Origin: Patiria miniata
Taxonomy: Eukaryota; Echinodermata; Asteroidea; Valvatida; Asterinidae
Assembly: GCF_015706575.1 (NCBI RefSeq)
Contig: NW_024037076.1
Span: 19,038,898-19,102,897, forward strand
DNA: 64,000 nt
Direction of reading: 5' to 3'
Shown: one piece after another, positions 42,301 through 51,753 of the stretch
How positions within the stretch are numbered: the first letter of the stretch is position 1
Layout of the letters: every line of letters starts with the position of its first letter
Notes under the pieces: generated by a model
The model's input: the letters and a program-made list of their open reading frames with translations, nothing else
Databases searched by the model: none
What the model was told of the DNA's origin: nothing
Program-made: the position numbers and the translations under genes

Positions 42301-45300
42301 TCTGACACCATGTAAGATCTTGGACACGGCATTAAGATCTCAGTGTTGGTTTATTGAGTGCTCATAACCAAGTGAAGAATACATACAGGATACAGCACAG
42401 AATATTGGGTGTTGTCTTAAAGGAGTCGTATTACAATGGGTTCTCATTGGCCAGTGGGAGGTGGTCTGAGGTGGTCTGATGTGGTCTGATGTCTGACCAT
42501 ACTTCTGGCCTGACCTACAAGTATATATGTATGTCAAGGGTCACACATGTGTACTTACATGTTACAACTTTCAGACCCACTATGACCAAACATTTTGTAA
42601 CTAACATAATATAAACAAATTAAATTTTGTAACAAAAAAGAAAAGAAAAATTGAAATAACTTACCATTTTAGCATACGTTTCACAAAGCCTTTCATAATT
42701 TTCCAGAAAAAAATTGCACAACTACATCTCAGAGAAGCAAAGCAATGCAAAAAAAAATAAAACCCACAAAATTGTGAGGACAAGTACAGAACAAAAAACT
42801 CCGACCAGTTACACTCACCTTAAATTTTGGGTAGTCATTCATAAGAATCGTTACTATGCCAACATACGGTACAAAACCCCGGGCTCGACCAATCACGTCT
42901 TTCCGTTGAAGCCACAGCTGTCCTGGTGCATACAGGCCTCGATCATCCACCATGTTGTTGTCACCTTTAGTCAGAAACTTCATTTCACCATTTTCCCTGT
43001 TTACAGAAAAAGGGGGAAAAAAATTTTAAAAGATAGATATTAACCTCATTCTTCAGACACTGAAAAACCTCATGTTTGTCAAAGTAAAGTTATTTACAAC
43101 TTGCAAAGGACTTGAAAAAAAAAAATTGACAAATATTTCTCCATAATTTGGTCTCTGTGGAATAGATGGTTCCAACTGTCCAGCAGTTCAGAGTGCCTGA
43201 AGATCCTGAATGTGTAAATTTAGAGAGGCATTCTATAATAAAAGATGAATGCAATCGATGAAGAAGTATTTACATTAATGTACTGACGTGTTTTGCAAAA
43301 TCCAAACTTTGAATAGTTTAAAGAAACCAAAATGAAAGAGAACTGAAATGAAACATAAAATGTAATTTTTCAACCAAAAAAAGAAAGATTTACATCCCTC
43401 CATGGATTTATGAAATATTAACAGAAAGACAGAAAGACAAAAATAAGTCCAAGGTTGGTCAAGGATGAATAAACTGCGCACAATGCCTATCCTGCATATC
43501 CGGTTCGTAAGAGTGACGTCATTTCAACTTAAACCACGCCCACTACGCATGGAGTAGCATAGAACCATTGGAACCGGAAGTTGACTGAAGAGGTGAGTTT
43601 TCCCAATGTCACTTACGAAGTGTTACCAACTCTATCACGAAGGCCCCCTTCAATGGCGAAAGCATTGTGCTAGCTATTGTTCAGATATAAATCTGTCATG
43701 GGGCAGTTGCTTTGTACAATAACATGCCCAATGGTTTCTCCATTGAAGGGGCCACGTGACTGTTCAGTGATAACATGCCCGGATTCATCTATACAGTGTT
43801 AGTTCTAGTTGTAGCAACAAAGGACTATCTGATAGCAAAGTACCAAGGACTTACTGTTCGTGAAGTCGTAGCACCCTGTGGACTATGGGAATGTCTCGGC
43901 CTTCAATCTTGAAGACGACAATCTCCCCGACGCGGATGGGATCGTCTTGGTAGTTGGTGAGGAACAGCAGGTCGCCCCGGTGAAAGGCTGGCTCCATACT
44001 ACCGCTGGGTGGAAAAGGGATAAAACGTCCCACAAAAAAAGGGGAGTTTTTTGCTCCAATCAGTATTTTTAAGTATTAAGTAGCACATCTAGAATGCAGA
44101 CATTCAGTGTCATAATCTGAATGTACGACACACGTAAGGTCAGTCCAAAACAAGGACAACACTTTGTTGTATACGTAGTATCAACAACATTGTTTTCAAA
44201 AATAAAAATTAACCAGTTACCCAGCACTCTGACGGAGAGTAGAAGGAGAACGATCATGTTTTAAACCTTGGGCAAGTTCAATCAATGACCATAGTTAACC
44301 ATACTTTGACGAACTTTGATGGAATGCACACTGTGACGATGATTGGACCAGTCTAGTCGACCATTCAGGACCAGCCTTCCGCGGTTGGTTGCGCAACGAG
44401 TTATAGCTGGTCATTAACCCTAACCGAACTCAACCCATCAAAGCTCAACAGCAGGTTTTGTTTAAATCTGTTGGGATAGGTACAGAACCCCTAAACTGAT
44501 CGTCTTTTACATTGGGTTGGCATACCTCCAAAAACTAAGTCCAACAGTGTGTGTACAATTTTCCATGTGGGTGTTGGAATTTGCCAGAATGGGTATGGTT
44601 CCTAGTAAATTAGGCTGGGGAGTTTAGGGTTAATAGCAATTTTCATAGCATAGTGTAGAGGGGACAGGGTTGGTGATTTTTTTTGATTTTTTTTTTTAAA
44701 TCAAAAAATCAGATTTATTTGATTTAAATTAGATTTTTTTGATTAAAATCAGATTTTAATGGAGTTGGTAAAGTTAGGGTTAAAGGTCACATCATCTAGT
44801 ATTCCTGCGCCACTGCCTGAGACTGAGAAATGTAACTCACCTTAAGACGACAACAATAGGACTCTCACTGCCCATGACAACCATCAGACCTTTCCATATC
44901 ATCAACGCTGACGACACGATCATTCCAAAATTCAGCACCTGGTAGAACAGCTGTAAAGGGATAGCAGGGGCAAAGAATCAGGCTATGAATACGTGTAGCA
45001 TTGTATTTGTAATAATAATAATTGTGCAGAGTTCTCGCACAAAGGTCAAATAACCCACGTCCCTACGCTGAAGGTTTTGGGTGCTTTGTGACGATACTGC
45101 AGACAGGTCTTTACCTTGCTCTGTGATACTTTATATTTATCACACCTTACCAACAAATTCTGTGTCTTGATTGGCCAAGAGTTAGTGAGATGACAAAGCA
45201 GGCAATTACTAGTGCACAGTATGGGCCATCGGTTAAAACTTGTTTTGATTCCCCATTAAAGGTATAGTCCATCATTTGTAATTTGTGCAATTTGTTCGTT

Positions 45301-47638
45301 TGAAGCAACACACCTACTCAAAATCTGAAGAAGGGTGCTGAACAACTAACCTGATGAAGTTTCAGCTCAGCTTCAGCTGTATATTTCGAGAAAAACAGCA
45401 TTCTAAGATCTCGATTTCAAGTCAAAAGCTGCCGAATCATGTTTTGAATTGGGCCTGAATTCAGCGTCCAAGACACGTTCTTACTGAGCCGAATGCAGCT
45501 ACGCGATGTCGTGCACTGATCCGACGAATTATAGCAACCGCGCGCGTGCGTGTGCGTTGTGTCAACGCTTGCGCGCGCTTTGCTGAATAAAAAAACGAAC
45601 TACTAACGGAAATTTCCAACGGTGCGTCTTAAGAAGCACCGTTGGAAAGGCCTTCTTTCGTTGATTTCTTCAAAATGACAGCATGCCAGAAAGAATAATT
45701 TCACAGGGAGTTTAGTCCCCTTACTATCTTTTAGCTAAGTACGTTTTTCAACAATAATTACGTCAAGTCACTTTTTGAATAGCTGCAATGATGGACTACA
45801 GCTTTAATACGTGTATGTGTATAGCAAGAATTTATAGTGGTCATCTTTTCACACATTGTTGTTGCATTGGTAATTGGAAATGGACTTATTTTAAAATTCA
45901 TTTTTTACATTTCTTTACAGCTTATCAGAATAAAAAATGTTTTGGATAAGGCAAGGTAAAAAAAACAACATGTTTAGCATCCGGGTTTTTGAAAAAAAGG
46001 AGGCGGGGCTTTTTTTTTCTTTCGTTTTTTCAAGATAGCCGACAGCCGTTGGTTTTTACACTGTTCAAAGATACAAAAAATGAAACAGATATGCTGGACA
46101 AGAGAATTAAACATATTTACAGTGTTTTTAATAGTTTTCCAGCACGGATTTACAAGAATTAAAAAACACTGCCGAGCGGGCATTCTTGTCCACGTTGAGG
46201 CTGGTTTGGAGATCGCAGGGTCGACTGCTAGACCCGTGAACGTGGCTTGTAAACTACGCCACGCTCTTGTACCATTTCGAACCAAGCGAAATCGTCCTTC
46301 CGTGACAAAAACTGAACATTACTTTACCGTGTGATAAGTACTCACATATCAAGCTTTCTTGAACATGTTGAAATCTGCTTTTATGCCAAACCTTGCATTT
46401 AAACGAAATTCGAGGTAAAATCTGGCAAGATCTCGACGTCCTGCAACCTCCTCCTGATGCATGTGATTTACTAGACAAGGCCACGTGATAAATGCTGCGG
46501 ATAATTTGGTATCGCACTGACGCTCCGGGCACTCCTTATGTCCGGATCATAAGTGCGATTCCAAATTATTAGCAGCGTTTATCACGTGGTCTCGTGATTG
46601 GCCAGTCTGACACCGCCCGCGATCATATGCGTCACATGGAGCAGACGGGTAGCTCGGAGGGCTCCAATAATTTGGCACGCAAGTGACCCTGGGTACTTGT
46701 CCAGTAAACGTTAAAATCTAATTTCTACACGTTCATATAGGTCTTCATTTTCGGCAAATTTCTTCGAAATGACACATCCTGAACACGCGTGAAGGCAAAT
46801 AAAGAATTCTAGGTAAGTACTCAACCTGCATACGAAGATGGCGGATCGATTTCGCTAGGTTCGAAATGACACAAGAGCGTGGCGTTGTATACAACGCCAC
46901 ATTCACAGGTCTAGGTCGACTGCATGCATGATTGATGAGAGAAGTGACCAATAGAGTCTAGAATTAGAAGTTTCGACTTGCAAGTATTTGATTTTATGAT
47001 GGATCGGTCATTTGGACGTTTTTTTTTTTTTTAAAAGAAAAAAATTAAAGGAGGCGGCCTCCAAAAAGGAAGCGGGCGAAGACACTAAACATATTTTTTT
47101 TCTTTTTTTATTTGGCCTAAATCCCTTTTTAGATATTACCAATACCAGTTTTATTACTCATGAGTACTATGACCCTGCCGGAAAGAATGTTGCAACCTGA
47201 CGCCCCTTCAGTGGTTGTGTACAAAGTCTATGGAGAGTCAAGAAAATTGTCAAACACTCAAAGTATTTCCCCCAAAAAATGTTGCAACCTGACGCCACTT
47301 TTTTCTTCATTCACAATGAAGCCTTGAAGGTCATTCAATCTCATTGCAAAAATGATGACAAGACATGAATCTGGGCCTGAGAAACATTTCCAATTGTGTA
47401 AGGAAATACTTGACTCTCCACAGACTCTGTACACAATCGCGCAAGTTACGTCAGGTTGCAACATTTTTTCCCCCATATGTTTGTGCATACACAATTCCTT
47501 CCTCCATGGCTGAACAATGCCCTCTGTCATGACTGCAAGTTGTTTGGTATTTTTGGTAAGGTTTCTTTACCGAAATTCAAAACCAACCTGACGCTTGTTC
47601 ATTCGCCGAACCTCGTCTAAAAACTCAAAATTCATCAT
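36272..47638 (-). CDS. SEC11A: SEC11 signal peptidase catalytic subunit (5 exons, complete)
   Basis: Catalytic subunit of the ER signal peptidase complex, which removes signal peptides from proteins entering the ER lumen; membrane-anchored, family S26. Five exons give 540 bases, 179 residues, the same length as human SEC11A. Residues seen: N-terminal [12 protein letters not shown], membrane helix about 22-42, catalytic Ser56 in [12 protein letters not shown], His96 in IVHRVL, Asp116 and Asp122 in [13 protein letters not shown], and a C-terminal hydrophobic tail ending FVLIHRE. Eukaryotic SEC11 uses Ser and His with Asp, not Lys, and this agrees. The start is the first of two ATGs, by length match. 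Intron 4 (6.5 kb) contains a Ty3-type retrotransposon in the same orientation. SEC11A versus SEC11C cannot be decided; the gene may be the single ancestral one. Confidence 0.96.
36568..36795 (+). repeat. Repeat with telomere-like ends, copy 1
   Basis: About 225 bp beginning with CCCTAACC and ending TTAGGGTTAA. Shares CTTTTACATTGGGTTGGCA and GGGTATGGTTCCTAGTAAAT with 44413-44632. Confidence 0.7.
36792..37200 (+). mobile_element. MITE family A, diverged copy
   Basis: Starts TTAAAGGCATATAGGATCAT directly at the TTAGGG end of the preceding repeat and keeps the TTTCAGCTCAG and CAGGG(T)GTTTAGT blocks. The far end is near 37200, 35 bp before the LTR element. Confidence 0.65.
37235..37239. other. 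Target site duplication ACTTT (left)
   Basis: ACTTT immediately before the LTR; identical copy at 42567-42571. Five bases is usual for Ty3-type integrases. Confidence 0.9.
37240..37495 (-). repeat. 3' LTR
   Basis: Same 256-bp sequence as 42311-42566. No difference was found in a direct reading. Confidence 0.95.
37496..37506 (-). other. Polypurine tract
   Basis: AAAAAGGGAGA on the element strand, abutting the 3' LTR; primer for plus-strand DNA. Confidence 0.85.
37651..38285 (+). mobile_element. MITE family H, copy 2, nested in the retrotransposon
   Basis: Lies in the untranslated stretch between integrase stop and 3' LTR. Shares CATTCATAAATACCT, CATTCCTATTGGTCGAGAGC and GGTATT(T/C)ATGAATGGGAATA with 35520-35990. 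Ends with a perfect hairpin. Exact ends are approximate. Confidence 0.75.
38140..38252. repeat. Perfect 50-bp-arm palindrome
   Basis: TTTATCACTCTGTTTAATAC and on through AATTACCC, a 13-base loop (TCGCCTCCGGCTC), then the exact complement ending at 38252. No mismatch seen over 50 bp. Confidence 0.95.
38472..39371 (-). pseudogene. Retrotransposon integrase portion, out of frame with upstream pol
   Basis: About 299 codons in the -1 frame relative to the preceding ORF, overlapping it by 4 bases at a T run. It shows the HHCC zinc finger (H5, H8?, C38, C41), catalytic D69, D124 and E160 (D-x35-E spacing) and a C-terminal basic region ending near RNRIDL. It has no ATG of its own at the start (the first codon is TTG), so expression needs a frameshift, or the base is missing from this copy. 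Otherwise intact. Confidence 0.9.
39368..42265 (-). CDS. Retrotransposon Gag-Pro-RT-RNase H polyprotein, 965 aa
   Basis: Gag of about 240 residues, two CCHC-type zinc knuckles (residues about 240-272), protease with DTGA (324-327), reverse transcriptase about 455-660 with [11 protein letters not shown] and the catalytic V-I-M-D-D (DD at 610-611), RNase H starting SVDSSSSG (about 755), then the first part of the integrase. Gag and Pol are one frame with no gag/pol shift, as in the mag lineage. The frame stops just before the integrase HHCC zinc finger. Confidence 0.95.
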   Translation of the reverse strand: MQALQPPLKQLHIAENPAENWKSWKQQFQIYKIASGLGNKPKTIQSSTLLHVAGAEAISVYNTFSFEEGEDKEDVATLIEKFDKQFLPQKNVSYERHIFNSRVQTAEETVEVFITDLKRKASTSEFGELQESLIRDRIIVGIRDNAIRAKLLQAKDVSLQQAIEICKTAQITHSQVNKLKQTAQEEKQEQSLNALQKTRQQARSQRQQNPRGQQWQRTKQPSNRNQPGHAGTSTANTFSCKKCGNRHGPRNCPAHGRQCSKCQKPNHFAKMCRTNHQIQSLDNHGQDEEELFMAEIGANDKEWNINMKIGTQARQMMTTKFKVDTGAQCNVLPAHLHGQICKELTKSRVTLTSFSGHKIKPIGKCTLLSEYNDKYYDIEFQVVKMNRATPIIGLATCKKLGLIKEVEEVIQNPNLQKDACKPDTKELKEKYKKVFEGIGCMPGEQTLKLKPEATPIVHAPRRVPVALREKVKEELTKMEDQNIITKVTGPGKGWVSSMCAVVKPSGKVRICLDPADLNKALLREYYPMRTLDAIADQLANAKVFSTLDANCGYWMIQLDSESADLCTFNTEFGRYKFNRLPFGINVAPEMFQRIMTETFCDMSGVQVIMDDILIHAKTQEEHDKILKEVLQRCQEKNIRLNAQKCKFNQSEVKYMGHVITANGLKPDPKKIEAILKMKPPTDKAGVQQILGMITYVGKFIPNLSDKTAPMRKLLDKDVAWFWSDEQEKAFQELKSMITQAPTLQYFYVNKEVTLSVDSSSSGTGAVLLQSELPVAYASKAFTETPKRWAQIEKELAAIVFGCTKFHNYIFGRTVNVQTDHRPLEAILKKPLYTAPMRLQKMLLTLQKYDLRVKYVKGKDLHVADALSRNYLQDSEPTTDEDVPVCMVDCIPMSETKLNELKQKTEKDVELQDLKQIILDGWPETINKTNKSLRQYWTIREELTVEDGIVFKSNRVVVPKTMRDMF
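42298..42310 (-). other. Primer binding site, tRNA-Leu type
   Basis: Directly inside the 5' LTR the element strand reads TGGTGTCAGAAGT, complementary to a tRNA 3' end ACTTCTGACA-CCA as in metazoan tRNA-Leu (from memory). The match stops after 13 bases. Confidence 0.75.
42311..42566 (-). repeat. 5' LTR
   Basis: 256 bp; plus-strand ends TGTAAGATC and CATGTTACA. Includes tandem GAGGTGGTCTGATGTGGTCT-like repeats. By eye identical to the other LTR. Confidence 0.95.
42567..42571. other. Target site duplication ACTTT (right)
   Basis: ACTTT immediately after the LTR, matching 37235-37239. Confidence 0.9.
42819..42996 (-). CDS. SEC11A: SEC11 coding exon 4 (residues 104-163, catalytic Asp)
   Basis: Encodes [33 protein letters not shown] and NDYPKFK, then GTGAGT. 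The family's box D and E are here. Confidence 0.97.
43500..43620. mobile_element. TCCGGTTCGTAAG element, copy 2
   Basis: Starts CCGGTTCGTAAGAGTGACGT, has GGAACCGGAAGTTGACT inside and ends CACTTACGAAG. Between SEC11 exons 3 and 4. Confidence 0.65.
43855..44004 (-). CDS. SEC11A: SEC11 coding exon 3 (residues 54-104, Ser56 and His96)
   Basis: Begins [18 protein letters not shown], then [19 protein letters not shown] and IVHRVL; holds the nucleophile and the catalytic His. Donor GTAAGT. Confidence 0.97.
44413..44632 (+). repeat. Repeat with telomere-like ends, copy 2
   Basis: Begins TTAACCCTAACC and ends TTAGGGTTAA; shares several 15-20 bp blocks with 36568-36795. Inside SEC11 intron 2. Confidence 0.7.
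44841..44950 (-). CDS. SEC11A: SEC11 coding exon 2 (residues 18-54)
   Basis: Encodes [20 protein letters not shown], then SESPIVVVL; the single N-terminal membrane helix. Acceptor TTTACAG, donor GTGAGT. Confidence 0.96.
45256..45808 (+). mobile_element. MITE family A, copy 4
   Basis: TTAAAGGTATAGTCCATCAT at the left, ATGATGGACTACAGCTTTAA at the right, same orientation as 4729; in SEC11 intron 1. Confidence 0.85.
46200..46930. mobile_element. Nested inverted-repeat element
   Basis: Outer arms about 46214-46297 and 46840-46925 share GCCACGCTCTTGT, ATTTCGAACC and AGCGAAATCG in inverted form. An inner pair (46480-46519 and 46550-46592) contains CCACGTGATAAATGCTGCGG and complement. No coding content; in SEC11 intron 1. 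Confidence 0.75.
47187..47467. mobile_element. Small inverted-repeat element, about 280 bp
   Basis: Ends ATGTTGCAACCTGACG and complement near 47450-47467; inner arm blocks TGTGTACAAAGTCTATGGAG and complement. In SEC11 intron 1. Confidence 0.7.
47588..47638 (-). CDS. SEC11A: SEC11 coding exon 1 (residues 1-17)
   Basis: Two tandem ATGs (47633-47638), then [14 protein letters not shown]. Donor is CAG|GTTGGT, an uncommon +3/+4 but in frame with exon 2. Confidence 0.92.
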
Positions 47639-48968
47639 CGTGGACGTGTAGTCCCGTAAAGGCTACTCCGGGAAGAAAAAAAATCCTTGGAAATGCAGGC
47701 CTATTTCATCATTTCAGTTCCGTATGTCACTATTATTAGTACAGTGTACTATAGTATTATTATGCAGCATACATACTATGTACATGTGGTTTCTTGTCAT
47801 TGGCGCATTTATCGAGCGCCCTCTAGGTGTACCGCACGCCGGCACTCAAAAGCGCTAATGGAGGGCGCCCTTTCGTAAAACAAGAGGTTTGCGGTAGCAC
47901 GATTGAGTATCAAGACATTTTGACAACGCACTGTAAAGCCATCTAAAAAATATAAAAGTACTGCAAGATGTATGGAGAATGTTCATTTTATGTCATATTT
48001 TTTTGTTGAGTATATGCCATTTATATCGGGGTAAAAGTCTTTACGAATTGTCGTAGAAAATTATGCTTTTGAGATCCGTTTGTGGTCAAAATGTGAAAGA
48101 AATAAGCTGTATAACTTTGTATAGGGCCTAATAAGAAGCCTGACTCACGGCAGACGCCGTGACTACGGTACCTACCAGACATTTTGTTCGCTTAGGGTTT
48201 TTGGGGTCACAATTCAGCCTATATGAGTATGTGTCAGAGTTGAGTAAAGTCTGCTTGCTTTTTCTTGTCTAACTAACCGACCGACCGTCCAACCGACCGA
48301 CTGACCCGGTCTGCCTGAATGCTTGGTTTGGTTACAAGTCATGTCCGCGATTGAGATCTCATCCTTAGTTTGCAGAAGGATGAGTGGAGTCTGGCATTTG
48401 CCTGATGTTTGAGGTATCAAGGAAATGTATAGATATGGTGCCAAAAATTTTTTAATGTACAATTTGAAAAAAAAGCCTGAAATCAAGCCCAGTGCAAGGA
48501 GGACTTATATGAAAACTCTCACCCAAAATCAGTTATAAAGCAAGACTAAGAGCCGTAAAGACAGGGGCGGCGGAACCGGGGGGGGGGGGGCACTTGCCCC
48601 CCAGATTTACCTCTTGCTTCAATTTTCTGCCATCTTGAAGGATCAGAATCAAATTTTCGGGGGGGGGGGGGTGGAGGAGTGCAAGTGGCCATTCCGGCAC
48701 TGTAATCAATTAGAAAAGCGGGGACCTCATTTGGCTCTAGGGGGCGCTCTTTCCCCCATAATACTTTTTAACAACGTTTTGGTATTTGATACAATGTGAT
48801 AAACACATTTTGCCATGCAAGTGCACATTTCTTATGTTATGTCTTATTTTATCGGAGATTATCGAAGCAGAATATGAACCTACCAGCTACCGCTGACGAC
48901 AAGATCATGGAGGCAATTCCAAGCAAGGGACAGATGACCAGAACAGCCATAGTCCGACTAGAACAGCC

Positions 48969-49154
48969 AGGGGTGCGTTTTGGCGGTCATAACCAAGAAT
49001 TGGTTCGGTGGTTTCTTGTCGGTGAATTTCTTCGGCAATTTTAATTGGGTTAGAATTATGCGTGATCATGTAGTACTCAAATCCCCAAAACAATTAACCA
49101 ACTAGAGAAACCATCGAACCAATTCTTGGTTATGACCGCCAAAACGCACCCCAG
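48969..49154. mobile_element. 186-bp TIR element with 48-bp ends
   Basis: GGGGTGCGTTTTGGCGGTCA and TAACCAAGAATTGGTTCG at left, near-exact complement at 49107-49154. Loop of about 90 bp. Confidence 0.85.
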
Positions 49155-49823
49155 CACTAACTGAATGAGCGTCACTTGTGATTTGGACTTGCTTAAGTCT
49201 CACCTTGGCCCCAACGTTAGTATAGGATAACCCTATTTATAACACCCAAAAGGTAATCATAATGATGAAAAAGACTTCCCGTGTCAGGTGTGTCCTTGTG
49301 TGCTCAAGCACAATTTGGCACATTCGCCGGCATGATTTTTCGGACCAATGCAGAGTACTGATCTCAAAGAAGAGTTACCAAAAAAGTAAAGATTACCTAG
49401 ATCAACAATACAACATTATTTAAACTAAACAAAAGAAAAGAAAAAGTCTTACAATGAAAAAAGGAAATGTCAAAAGCCACGAATCGATAACCCATAAATT
49501 CCCGTGTAATTTGCCTCAAATATTGAGTCTAACTATTTTAAGAAGATAAAAACAAAAGAAATGACACCTTTATTAAGAAATAAGGAAATAAAAAAGTAAA
49601 TTCTGATTAAAGGCGCCTTTGAAGATATCGAAATGAAGAATGACGAAATTGAACAAAATTATAAAATTGTGTGGCATTAGACGAATTTGATTTCTCAATA
49701 ACACGATTCGGCGCAGACGAGACGAGATCGAATACTCCTGGTCAAAAACGTGTGCTCATTGTTTGAATTTGTTTGGACTACCAACAAACCAGACTTTGCA
49801 GTTGTGGAAGGAGAAATCAGGGT

Positions 49824-50410
49824 GAGTAAAAACCGGAACCCAAACCCCCCAAATTATATTTCATATTTCAACAAATATATAGCACAAAACATAATAATGG
49901 CTGAAAAGCCAATTTCATAAGCAACTTTTATATGAAAAAACGTACTGAAATTGCACAGTCCGTTCAAAGAATATCACCATTTAAACACAATGACCCTAAA
50001 ATCTCTTTCGTCCAAAAAATGCGATTTCAAGAATCGTCGTCACAATTGTCTTCAAACATCACCAGCGATAAAACCTCTCAGTTTAAAAGTTAAAAATATT
50101 CAACAAAAGTCATTTGAAGGCCCGTCATTTAAAAAAAAGGGGATTTTATAAATCATATTGTTTGCCTAACCAGGGTTGTTAATAAAGATATTGTGTACTA
50201 CAATTAACACAAGTGAATACATGTCATTTTCTTTCTTCCAAACAGTCAGAACACTAAACTGCGTTTTTGGACGAAAGATGTTTTAGGGTCATTGCGTTTA
50301 AATGGGGATATTCTTTGAACGGATTGAGCAATTACAGTATTTTTTTAATCTAAAAGTAGCTTATGAAATTGGCTTTTCAGTCATGATTATGTTTTTTTTT
50401 TTTTTTTTAA
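49824..50410. mobile_element. MITE family D, copy 2
   Basis: Long-arm inverted repeat whose arms match 15346-15991 (ACATAATAATGGCTGAAAAG, CCGTTCAAAGAATATCACCA). The right end runs into a T tract at 50393-50408. Confidence 0.8.
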
Positions 50411-50508
50411 TATGAAATATATTTGTGCATGTGTAATCAACCAATTAACAGTCTGTAACCGACGAACAATCAACCAAATATCTAAGCAAACTACCTCCGT
50501 ATCCGGGG

Positions 50509-51545
50509 CCCTCACTTCTGCCAGGGGGAACCTTATGCGGTGCTGACCCCCGATGGCGAGTCAGACATCTTCGAGGTCATGGCTGGTGTACTGCAGGGTG
50601 ATACTCTCAGTCTTGCACCCTATTTTTCGTCATCGTCCTTGACTACGCGTACGCTCTGAGGCGAGCAATCGCGGGGAGGGAAGAGAGGAGCTTGGCTTCA
50701 TTCTCGCACCAAGACAAAGCAGACAGGTTGGTTCTGTGGTAGAGACCGACTTTGACTTTGCTGATGATATATCGCTCTAGCTGGTCTCGCCTCGATGGAA
50801 GAAGGCACAAGCTCTGCTTCTCAGCGTGGAAGGAGAATGTAAAAAGATTGGCCTGCAGCTCAACGACAAGAAGACTGAAGTCATGTGCTTCAACATCGAC
50901 ACTGGGCCGGGGATGTAAAATGCAACATGAAGGATGGCACTACCCTAGCTGTGAGAAAAGACTTCAAGTACCTTGGCTCCTACATCAGCTCAACAGACAA
51001 GGACATCCGAGCGAGGAAAGCACAGGCTTGGAAGGCTTGACAAAACCCCAAGAAGATCTGGAAGTCTACGATGCCGGATAAACTCAAACGAGCTTTATTC
51101 CGTGCATCCGTGAAGTCTTTTCTACTCTACGGCTCTCAGGCATGGACTCTAACTACAAAGCAAGAGGCTCGACTCGATAGCTGCTATACTCGCATGCTGA
51201 GGATGGCTCTAGACGTGAGTTGCACAGACGTCAGGAACGAGGTGCTCTATATACTACGGCAACCTGCCAAGGATCTCCACAACTCTCAGAACCAGCATAT
51301 GCGTCTGCGATTGGTTGGACACTGCGTACGGCATCCAGAGATAGCTACAAGCCAACTCATCCTCGGCTATGGGAACCCACACATGGAGTAGCCTCTCGAG
51401 GTGGGCAGACGTTAACCTACGTGGACCAGCTGCGTCGGGGACACTGGGCTAAGTTCCGCAGCCTAGCCGAGATCAGGACGGCCATAGGAGAGCGTGATGT
51501 ATGGCTTGCCTTTGTTGCAGTCCGACGAGAGTTGACCTTATGATG
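50509..51545 (+). pseudogene. Non-LTR retrotransposon reverse transcriptase, 3' fragment
   Basis: Reading across frames: EPYAVLTPDGESDIFEVMAG then VLQGDTL, the catalytic F-A-D-D, CKKIGLQLNDKKTEVMC, FKYLGSYISSTDKDI, then FLLYGSQAWTLTTKQEARLD, RLVGHCVRHPE and RRGHWAKFRSLAEIRTAIG. At least two frameshifts and one in-frame stop, so inactive. The 3' end runs into TGATGATGATG, a tail seen in RTE-like elements. Clade is uncertain (RTE- or CR1-like). The 5' part is absent. Confidence 0.85.
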
Positions 51546-51734
51546 ATGATGAATTTTATTGTAATTTCGATGAAAAATAAAGTGTTCTGGAAACTGTACT
51601 TTTACACTGGAAAACGAATCCTGGCATTTCTAGATCAATTTACACAAAAGCCAGACAGACGTCTATGCAAGAATCCTCATCACTCAGGCCTATGGATTTT
51701 CTTTGAAGCGGTAAATTTTCTGGTTTTTTGTTAG

Positions 51735-51753
51735 TGTGTGTGTGTGTGTGTGT
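51735..51753. repeat. (GT)n microsatellite
   Basis: About nine GT units. Confidence 0.85.

Larger units (their letters stand above)
37240..42566 (-). mobile_element. Ty3-type LTR retrotransposon (mag-like), near intact
   Basis: Two 256-bp LTRs (42311-42566 as 5', 37240-37495 as 3') that I read as identical, flanked by the 5-bp target duplication ACTTT. They have TG...CA ends and inner parts TGTAAC/TTACA. Primer site, polypurine tract, and gag, protease, reverse transcriptase, RNase H and integrase are present in Ty3 order. Only one frame break is seen, between RNase H and integrase. No envelope frame follows. Length and LTR size resemble echinoderm SURL/mag elements, which is an inference. 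It sits in SEC11 intron 4 in the sense orientation. Confidence 0.95.

Noticed and set aside
43851..44033. SEC11 starting at an ATG-containing frame of 60 codons at 44033
   Set aside because: That ATG lies in intron sequence; the conserved N-terminus is in exons 1 and 2 and joins in frame at 44004.
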